NCBI GenBank assembly: GCA_002104945.1
Contig: MCFH01000013.1
Coordinates: forward strand, 62,001 to 126,000
DNA from: Piromyces finnis
Lineage: Eukaryota; Neocallimastigomycota; Neocallimastigomycetes; Neocallimastigales; Neocallimastigaceae
Direction: 5' to 3'
Length of the DNA: 64,000 nt
A model generated the notes under the pieces. The model had not been told where the DNA came from, did no database searches, and was given only the letters and a program-made list of their open reading frames with translations. Positions within the stretch are counted from its first letter, which is position 1. Every line of letters starts with the position of its first letter. A program made the position numbers and the translations under genes. This document shows, piece by piece, positions 56,551-64,000 of the stretch.

Positions 56551-57399
56551 ATGAAATTATATTATATTTTATTTGTTACTTTATTATTAACTTTATTTAC
56601 CTTTGGTCAAATAACTAGTAGTAAAACTTTACCAACTACTAGGGTCAAAACTACTTCAATTACAAAAAAGACAACCAAAACTCTTCCAACTTCCAATATT
56701 TCAACAAAGACTCTTCCAGTCCCAACTACCACTGCTACAACAACATCACCAGTTTCTACTTCTACCACTAATTTACCTGGAGAATATTGTAAAAAGGAAG
56801 AAACATGTAATACCATATACTTTATAGATAGATATGGTAAATGGAGTGTTGAAGATTTAGATTGGTGTTTTTGTGGAGAAAATTCTACTGTTACTACTAA
56901 TGCAGTCAAAACTATCCCAATTTCAACTACTACTAATGCAGTCAAGACTATTCCAACCTCAAGTACTACTAATGCAGTCAAGACTATTCCAACCTCAACT
57001 ACTACTAATGCAGTCAAGACTATTCCAACCTCAACTACTACTAATGCAGTCAAGACTATTCCAACCTCAAGTACTACTAATGCAGTCAAGACTATTCCAA
57101 CCTCAAGTACTACTAATGCAGTCAAGACTATTCCAACCTCAAGTACTACTAATGCAGTCAAGACTATTCCAACCTCAAGTACTGAATGTTTACCAGTTAC
57201 TGTTACTGTTAATGAACAAGTTTTTGTTACTGAAAAGATTATTGTTACTGTTTACTCTTCAGAACCAACAAACCAACCACAACAAAATTGTGCTAAAAAA
57301 TGGGCTCAATGTGGTGGTACTGGTTATTCTGGTCCAACTTGTTGTGAACAAGGTACTACTTGTCATGAATATAATTCATTCTATTCTCAATGTATTTAA
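56551..57399 (+). CDS. Secreted non-catalytic protein: dockerin-like module, Thr-rich repeats, CBM1
   Basis: 282 aa. Signal peptide about 1-20 (MKLYYILFVTLLLTLFTFG), then a Thr/Lys/Pro linker. Residues about 77-112 are a reduced fungal dockerin (EYCKKEETCNTIYFID, GKWSVEDLDWCFC) lacking the usual GY-x-CC start. Eight 12-aa repeats TNAVKTIPTS(S/T)T then span residues about 116-211, forming a long, probably O-glycosylated spacer. The C-terminus is a CBM1 cellulose-binding module (WAQCGGTGYSGPTCC...YSQCI, residues about 248-282) with conserved Cys and aromatic residues. No catalytic domain is present. Likely role: linking a cellulosome to cellulose, or a wall/adhesion protein. If the trimmed dockerin no longer docks, it would be a simple cellulose-binding protein. 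Confidence 0.88.
   Translation: MKLYYILFVTLLLTLFTFGQITSSKTLPTTRVKTTSITKKTTKTLPTSNISTKTLPVPTTTATTTSPVSTSTTNLPGEYCKKEETCNTIYFIDRYGKWSVEDLDWCFCGENSTVTTNAVKTIPISTTTNAVKTIPTSSTTNAVKTIPTSTTTNAVKTIPTSTTTNAVKTIPTSSTTNAVKTIPTSSTTNAVKTIPTSSTTNAVKTIPTSSTECLPVTVTVNEQVFVTEKIIVTVYSSEPTNQPQQNCAKKWAQCGGTGYSGPTCCEQGTTCHEYNSFYSQCI
56896..57183 (+). repeat. 36-bp coding tandem repeat, eight copies
   Basis: Eight units encode TNAVKTIPTS(S/T)T in register; units differ by a few bases only. Near-identity at DNA level suggests copy number changes easily. Confidence 0.92.
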
Positions 57400-59830
57400 A
57401 AAAAAGAGATAAAATAATTCCCAAAATAAAATTTATAAAATCAATTTATAGTATGAATAAATCCATTAAAATTCATTAAATATAATAATATAATATTATT
57501 AATATTATTAATGATTTATTTATACTCTTATAAAAAATACCTTTTTTTTTCCAACATAAATTGATATTGCATATTAAAATAATATATAAAACTTATTACT
57601 TTTTTTTTTATAAAAAAGAAAAAACGAGATTAAATTTAAATAGAAATATAAGGAATAAATAGAAATGTATAAATAATTATTTATAAAAAATAAAACTTTA
57701 TAATAAAATAATAATAATAGTCAATTTTTTTTTGTAGGTATAATATTATATTATATAACATTATAGGTTATTATGGGTTATTATATTACCATTATAGATA
57801 GTTTTTGATTATAGATTATTAAATACTATAGCATTATAGACCATGTGTGTATTAAATAGTTAATAATAAAAAGTTGATTTTTTTTTTTTTTTCATTACAA
57901 AATGTTTGAAAACTTTAAAAATTTTGTGTTACTCAAGTTACAGGAATATTAAAAAGAGAAAAATTAATTTAAATATTTAATTTATTTTAATTAAAATTAA
58001 ATTAATTTTTTTTGATCAATTTGAAAATCCTCACATGGAAATAAATTTCTCTTTTTAAAAAAATCAAAGAATATGAATTAATAACTTTTTTCTTTAAAAG
58101 GTAAACTCCATTTATTTTAAATGCCTTTATGAAAGAGTTAATTTCAATAGATATAAAAATAAATAGTATTTACAAACAAACAAACAAACAAATAATAACT
58201 ATTGAAGCATTGTATAAAAGATGTGATAAATCATTTTATTTTATTTTTTTAAAAAAAAAAAAGATATAAAACTATTATTTATAAGGATTTTGCTGAATGA
58301 ATTCGAAAATTTTTATGGATATAAATCCATTAGACTCTTAAAAGAAAGCAACAAAATAATAATAATAATATAAAATCATTGTAATATAAAACAAATATTT
58401 TAAAAAACAATTCACTATTAAATGGATCATTTTATTAAAAAAGAAAAAGGATTCTTTAAATTCTTTTTTTTTCTTTTTAGAATTATAAAAACACATAAAT
58501 TACTTTTTTTCTTTTGTAGAATTTTCAACCTATTTCAACTTTTCACTTTGGTGGATGGTAATATCACAAAAAAAATTTATTTTAATTAACTTCGTTTCAA
58601 TGTGAATTTAAAAAGTGGATTTTTGGTTTAACTCTAAAGTATTACACTAGAAATTCCTTTTTACAATACCAAAAAAAAATATATACATATAATTATGGAT
58701 TTGGCATAAATGTTGGAATGTATGAAATATGTATCTTGTATCTTTATTGTATTACATTGTAATATAATTATAAAAACCATAATAAATTAATAGCTTTAAA
58801 CAATGATTATATATTATCATTTGATATAAAATGGTCATAAAAACCTTAATTAATAATATAGTTGAATATTACTATAAATGTTGTATAGGCATAGATTAAT
58901 GCAATATTGAAATAGATTATCATGTAGTTTTTATTACATTTTATTTAGTACATTAATGTATTTATCATATTTTTATAATCATGTGATAAATTAATTGATA
59001 CGGGTTAATTTTATGTAGAAAGAATTAAACTTTAATTAATATATATTTTATTAATAATTTTATTTATAACGTTCCAATATTTCTATTCTGTCTAAATACT
59101 AAAACGTTCTGTCGTTGTCAAATATTAAAATTCTAACTAAAACAAGAAGCCCTTTTTAATAATATTTATTCTAGTCTATTTATACTAATGAGGCTTACTT
59201 AATAATTAATTGTCCAATTATAAGGCTGGAACTATATGGATCATTCATTTACAATACTCTTTTACATTACATGATATTACATTTGTCGTACATTTACATT
59301 ATATTCTTATACATTGTAGAAATAATTAATATTATAATAAATCTATATAAATTTAATATTAGGAAAAATTACTAATATAATAATATGTTCAAGTCACATA
59401 TTATTTTTATATCAAAAATCCCCTCGCTATAGGAGAGCGAAGTATAATTTAAGATACAAAATTTTTACTGAGCGTATCTGGTTATAATATTAATTTTTCT
59501 GGTTATAAAACTAAATTTCTAAAATTAAAAAAAATTGAAAAAAAATTGAAAAAAAATTGAAAAAAAAATACTAATAAAAATTTTTTTTTTTTTTTTTTTT
59601 TTTTAATTATTATTATGATTATTTATATATACTAATTACTAATTAAACTAATTATTATTGTTATTATTATTATTATTTACTATTATTATAATTATTATTT
59701 ATTATTATTCTTAATAATCTATGGTAGGCTACTCGAGGTTTAGCAAGGTCGAACAGGAGTTAATCGACTTTTCGAAATTCGAAATCCCTTTTTGACTTTT
59801 TCAATTTCAATTTCGAAATTTCAAATTAAT

Positions 59831-59872
<42 letters not shown>

Positions 59873-59941
59873 TATATATATATATATGTTTAACATATCT
59901 AATTTGTAAAATATAATAAATTTTAAATAAAGTGTCGTCTC
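57400..59941. other. Intergenic region, probably including the 3' LTR of E4
   Basis: No gene. AT-rich with poly(T) runs at 59580-59604 and 59831-59868. E4 lies on the minus strand to the right, so its 3' LTR should lie within about 59.0-59.93 kb; a purine tract GAGAGACGAC (minus, 59935-59944) may be the polypurine tract. LTR ends cannot be set without the partner LTR. Confidence 0.4.
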
Positions 59942-62900
59942 TCATAACGAAATATTTTCTTTATAAGGGAGGATATTCTTCATATGTGTATACCTGGTTA
60001 GTTCTTGTCCCGTATTGTAGTCCTTGAGCTTGACTGTATTCCAGGCGATATCTAAGATTTGATAAGGTCCTTTAAAATATGGGTCCAATTTTGTTCTGTT
60101 GAAATTCCTTAATTTGACTAGATCGCCTATTTTGTATTCTTCCTTATGATCCATGCTTATTTTACTTTGTCTTCTAGCTTCCCAATACTTTAGAGTACCT
60201 AGCATTTTTGAAGCCGCCTTCCTTATCCATTTAGCGTGATCCACGAACCTTTCCATTATAATTTCTTCTGTGGATCTTCCTAAAGTTTCTTGATATGTTT
60301 CCATTAGCACTAAATCTATTGGGCGTGCATCCTTTCTTCCATATACAAGTTCAAAACTAGAGAATCCAGTTGTAGTAGATATACTGGTCCTTAACGCCCA
60401 TAGAGCTACTGGTAAGTATTTGTCCCAGTCTTCATTGTTCTCTACTAAGAATCGTAGCTGTTTCCCAATTTCCCGATTCTTATTTTCCACTAGACCATTC
60501 GACTCTGGGTGATAGGTGGATACGAAGTGTACATAAGTATCATATAAATCTAAAAATATTTTTGTATAGTCGGAAGTAAATTGTACACCATTATCCATTA
60601 AGACCAATTGTGGGACTCCGTGGCGACTAAATACTTCGGTTAGGAATTCCGCTACATCTTCTGAGGTGGTCGTTGACAACGCCTTCGCCTCAGGCCATTT
60701 TGTAAAATAGTCCACAGCTACAATAATATATTTGTTATCTTGCACAGTAGTCTTTAACGGGCCTATTATGTCCACGGCTATTCTGACAAACGGTGCTTCG
60801 ACTGGTGATGCAAATCTCTCAGTTCTTTCAGGTAGAGGTTGGGACTTCCGTAACTGACAGATTTTACACGTAGGAATATAGGTTTTTATATCTAAAACCA
60901 TGTTCTTCCAATAATACTTATCCTTGATCCTTTGGTAAGTTTTCTGCAGTCCTTCATGTGCGATTTTATGGTTTTTCGCGATGACCTGGATCTTTTCCAA
61001 GGGTTCGTCAACAATCTTTCTTAAGTTATCGTTATCCCTGAAATATAACAGATTATTTATTCTTATTACTCTTTCTTTTAGAAAGTTTTTCATAACCTCT
61101 GAGATATATTTATCATTTTCCTCGTTTTCTTCTTCTGACATTAATTCAGGCATCTTAGTAGGTTCTTCTACAACTTGTTTTCTCTGTTTCCGAGCTAATA
61201 AAGATTCTTCTTCATCACTTTCGCTTTCATTATTTTCTGACTCAAGGTTGGTATCATTTAGTGTACTAACTATTGCATTTGCGTTCGCTTCCTGACTGTT
61301 ATCCTCTTTTAATGACATCCGGGATAATGCGTCAGCTAAAATATTCGCTTTTCCAGGTTGATATCTTACTTCTACCATGTTTTGGCTAAAGTCATTAACC
61401 CAGCGAGCGTGTTTTGAAGTTTGAGGTTCATTTTTATTAATGATAGCAACTAGCGGAAGGTGGTCCGTATATAAAATAGTTTTGTACGGATTTCCTAGGA
61501 CATAATGACGAAATTCCATCAGGCAATAATGAGCAGCGGTACCTTCCAGTTCAGTAATAGGGTAGTTTAATTCAGCTTTCTTTAGTGCACGACTAGCATA
61601 CTTTATAGGATGCTCTACCCCGTCCTCCAAAAGTTGCAATAATACGCCGCCAATACCACTGAAACTGGCGTCCGAGCGGATAATGAAAGGAATATCATAA
61701 CGAGGAAAACACAGAATAGGGGAAGAGGCCAAATATTCTTTAGCAGCAACGAACGACGAATTACACTCAGAATCCCAAATAAACTTGGCGTCTTTTCTAA
61801 GGAGTTTATTTAAGGGGGCAGTAATAGAAGCAAAGTGATCAATAAATTCCCTATAATAACCAACCATTCCAAGAAAAGAACGAAGTTCAGTAACAGATTT
61901 AGGAGGATCTAGTTTGAGTATATTATCGACCTTAGATTTAATAGGAAGAAGACCATTAATAGAAACAACATGACCCAACACTTCAACTTCCTGTAAACAG
62001 AAGTGACACTTCTCAATGTTGACCTTTAAACCATTATCGCGAAGGATCTGGAAAACCTTTTTGATATCACGAAGATGTTGTGAGTAAGAAGGAGAATAAA
62101 TAATTATGTCATCAAGGTATACTTGAATACAAACATTGAGGAGGTCAAAGAAGATACGATTCATCTCTCTTTGAAAGGTCGCCGGCGCGTTTGTTAAACC
62201 AAAAGGCATGACTACGTAATCAAAATTTCCAAAACGCGTGGTAATAGCTGTAATACATTGGTCTTCTGGTAGCATAGGAATTTGGTGGTATCCACTGAAT
62301 AGATCTAAGGCCGTGAAAAATCTTGCACCAGTCATGGATTCAAAAGCTTCTCTAATGTTGGGAATAGAGTAAGCATCCTTTACAGTAATATTATTGACTT
62401 TTCTATAATCTGCACAAAGACGCCATTTATTGTGCTTCTTAGGAACCATTACAATGGGAGAAGCCCAAGGGGAATGGGATGGAACAATAAGGCCTTTATC
62501 CAGTAGTTTTTGAAGTTCACCCTTAAGAGCAGCTAGTTGAACTTGTGACAACTTCCGAACTTTAGCTTTAATGGGTTTAGCGCCCTCAACAAGTTCAATG
62601 TGGTGTGACCGGAGTTTTGAACGTTGGAGATCATCAGTGGAACAAGCAATAACATCACGAAAAGAAAATAAAAGACTTTGAAAATCATCTACAACAATCG
62701 GTTCTTCAGACTTATATGAAGGAATAAGATTATGTAATTCCTCAACTTTACCTAGAATTAAATCCTCCTTATTAAGAATAGGCTCGTTCTTGAGAGCAGC
62801 TACAATTGGTTTCCTATCAGAAGAGGGAAATAAGTAACAGTAATAGCACAAAGGGTTAAAAGAATTAATATCAATAATAGGAGTGAGAGGTTCCAGAGTA

Positions 62901-64000
62901 CCTTGACGTGTCTTAACACAAACAGTTTTATCGACTGCATCAACAATAATCCGTTGATCATGTTGAACTTTCAAACCAATCAGAGCATCATAAAATACGT
63001 CGTCATTATCGCAAATGCGGAATAGGACCGGAAAGGTAAGAGAACCAATACACACATTGAGTTCAACCAGATCAAAGGTACGAAGGTTATCATCAGCCAT
63101 AGCCTGTTGAATTTTGCTGTATACTTGGCCTTCAATTTTGAAATCGTTTATATTATCTAACAAGAATTTCCTCGAAACCAAGTTAATATTACTGCAGGAA
63201 TCAACTAAAAGAAAAGCCTTATGTCCATTCAGTAAGGCATGAACTACGGCAATGTCGTGGTCTTTTACGGCACCCGACACATAGTCGTGATGAGGATTAT
63301 TAACGACTTGTAGTTCCAGCGGCTTATTATCCTGTTCGACCATACCCATGACAATAGAGCTAGAGGGAACACGTTCCTTCTTTAAGTTGTTGGCAAGATC
63401 CATACGAGATTGGTTGGATAATTCCAAGAGTTGGGCGAAAGTCACATTAGCCTTAGTATTTTTCAAGTCTTCGCAGATATCATATCTATTTGTCCCTTGA
63501 GATAACTTCATGACTTGTATAGTTTTCTCTTTTGGGCCTAAGGGCTGTACAAGTGCGCTTCCGATATTAGGAGAGGAAGTAATAGGACTTTTACTTTTCT
63601 TTTCACTTTTCGGCTTGGAAACATTTTTAAAAGATACAGATTTAACATGGCTCTCGGACTTACGGACATCTGGAGGTGCCTGAGTTTGTTCAAAATCCAT
63701 TTCAACACTACTTACGTTTGGGAACGAGGGGGATTCGAACGCATGACCTGGGGACTGGGGGTTCGAGACAGTGCCCGCTGCACCATTGTGGTTATTTTTC
63801 TGAAAATTTTTTGAAGAGGGAAGATTCACCTGGGGGTGTGCCTGAGATGGTTGTGAGCTCACCGGAGATGTAGGAGGAGTAGTAGTATCAGAATTCGAGG
63901 AGGTGAGCGAGTTGCGTCTCTTCGTTTGAGCTGATTCCTCCTCATCTGTAGGGTCTAATTTCCTTTTAGCTACAGCAATTATATCCTTTTTGACCGTAGA
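59942..64000 (-). CDS. Ty3/gypsy Gag-Pol polyprotein, 5' partial (element E4)
   Basis: The frame is open from the right edge to 59942, so the true start is outside; the codon at 63862 is GTG inside the frame, not a start. The N-terminal part is Pro/Ser/Lys-rich. The protease-like domain near 63190 reads LLVDSCSNINLVS, with Cys where the family normally has Gly (DSG/DTG). Then RT (YLDD near 62115), RNase H (RSDASFSGIGGVL near 61670), a Glu-rich linker with about ten acidic residues (near 61130-61220), and integrase with HHCC motif (60850-60970) and D-D-E residues (VDIIGPL, MDNGVQFT, GLVENKN). It ends in THMKNILPY without a chromodomain. It is clearly distant from E1-E3 and belongs to a non-chromovirus gypsy branch. 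The frame is intact where visible. Confidence 0.94.
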   Translation of the reverse strand, partial: STVKKDIIAVAKRKLDPTDEEESAQTKRRNSLTSSNSDTTTPPTSPVSSQPSQAHPQVNLPSSKNFQKNNHNGAAGTVSNPQSPGHAFESPSFPNVSSVEMDFEQTQAPPDVRKSESHVKSVSFKNVSKPKSEKKSKSPITSSPNIGSALVQPLGPKEKTIQVMKLSQGTNRYDICEDLKNTKANVTFAQLLELSNQSRMDLANNLKKERVPSSSIVMGMVEQDNKPLELQVVNNPHHDYVSGAVKDHDIAVVHALLNGHKAFLLVDSCSNINLVSRKFLLDNINDFKIEGQVYSKIQQAMADDNLRTFDLVELNVCIGSLTFPVLFRICDNDDVFYDALIGLKVQHDQRIIVDAVDKTVCVKTRQGTLEPLTPIIDINSFNPLCYYCYLFPSSDRKPIVAALKNEPILNKEDLILGKVEELHNLIPSYKSEEPIVVDDFQSLLFSFRDVIACSTDDLQRSKLRSHHIELVEGAKPIKAKVRKLSQVQLAALKGELQKLLDKGLIVPSHSPWASPIVMVPKKHNKWRLCADYRKVNNITVKDAYSIPNIREAFESMTGARFFTALDLFSGYHQIPMLPEDQCITAITTRFGNFDYVVMPFGLTNAPATFQREMNRIFFDLLNVCIQVYLDDIIIYSPSYSQHLRDIKKVFQILRDNGLKVNIEKCHFCLQEVEVLGHVVSINGLLPIKSKVDNILKLDPPKSVTELRSFLGMVGYYREFIDHFASITAPLNKLLRKDAKFIWDSECNSSFVAAKEYLASSPILCFPRYDIPFIIRSDASFSGIGGVLLQLLEDGVEHPIKYASRALKKAELNYPITELEGTAAHYCLMEFRHYVLGNPYKTILYTDHLPLVAIINKNEPQTSKHARWVNDFSQNMVEVRYQPGKANILADALSRMSLKEDNSQEANANAIVSTLNDTNLESENNESESDEEESLLARKQRKQVVEEPTKMPELMSEEENEENDKYISEVMKNFLKERVIRINNLLYFRDNDNLRKIVDEPLEKIQVIAKNHKIAHEGLQKTYQRIKDKYYWKNMVLDIKTYIPTCKICQLRKSQPLPERTERFASPVEAPFVRIAVDIIGPLKTTVQDNKYIIVAVDYFTKWPEAKALSTTTSEDVAEFLTEVFSRHGVPQLVLMDNGVQFTSDYTKIFLDLYDTYVHFVSTYHPESNGLVENKNREIGKQLRFLVENNEDWDKYLPVALWALRTSISTTTGFSSFELVYGRKDARPIDLVLMETYQETLGRSTEEIIMERFVDHAKWIRKAASKMLGTLKYWEARRQSKISMDHKEEYKIGDLVKLRNFNRTKLDPYFKGPYQILDIAWNTVKLKDYNTGQELTRYTHMKNILPYKENISL

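Noticed and set aside
56607-57161. 184-aa minus-strand repeat protein
   Set aside because: Shadow of the 36-bp repeat of the plus-strand CBM1 gene, which has the signal peptide and domains.
63676-63873. Plus-strand 65-aa ORF near the right edge
   Set aside because: Shadow of the E4 polyprotein on the other strand.

Overview
The window looks like nuclear DNA of an anaerobic gut fungus (Neocallimastigomycota). The reasons are two secreted plant-wall proteins with fungal cellulosome dockerins (a GH8 enzyme at 45687-47492 and a dockerin plus CBM1 protein at 56551-57399), very AT-rich intergenic DNA with long homopolymers, N- and K-rich proteins, and a high retroelement load. This is an inference from sequence; the species cannot be named.

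Layout. 1-5019: the end of a plus-strand Ty3/gypsy element (E1) whose Gag-Pol enters from the left edge, with a C-rich 56-bp tandem repeat behind it. 5020-20061: a solo-like LTR (A), then a minus-strand Ty3/gypsy array (E2) with the order LTR B, internal 1, LTR C, internal 2, LTR D. Two nearly identical intact copies share LTR C, and the repeated unit is exactly 6387 bp. Each copy has Gag and Pol joined by a textbook -1 frameshift signal. 20107-27343: a young chromovirus (E3) with a 5-bp target duplication, near-identical 439-bp LTRs and a canonical chromodomain. Its Gag-Pol frame is split by a 724-bp solo LTR that has its own 5-bp duplication. E2 and E3 both carry a primer site flush with the LTR that is complementary to a sequence about 38-40 nt downstream of a TATA box inside their own LTR, the layout expected of self-primed (Tf1-type) reverse transcription.

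27344-36550: an island of unrecognised, probably lineage-specific genes. It holds a secreted-type gene cut by E3 and by an A-run frameshift, two tail-to-tail paralogues (one broken by a stop), a large two-part gene split at another A-run, and decayed fragments resembling the AAA-ATPase-like/DUF1703 family. 36550-39302 is AT-rich with no gene seen. 39315-45104: a full-length LINE (one 1511-aa ORF with APE endonuclease, RT and zinc knuckle), a 52-nt poly(A) tail, a 12-bp target duplication and tandem monomers at its 5' end. A tiny 5'-truncated LINE copy with its own 13-14-bp duplication is nested in that 5' region.

45687-47492 is the GH8 dockerin enzyme; about 9 kb of AT-rich DNA follows, with a degenerate minisatellite and a 348-bp foldback structure. 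56551-57399 is a non-catalytic dockerin/CBM1 protein. 59942 to the right edge is a fourth Ty3/gypsy Gag-Pol (E4, minus), partial at its 5' end. The two cellulosome genes probably act outside the cell on plant polysaccharide; most of the rest of the window is shaped by retroelements inserting into, copying and recombining through host DNA.
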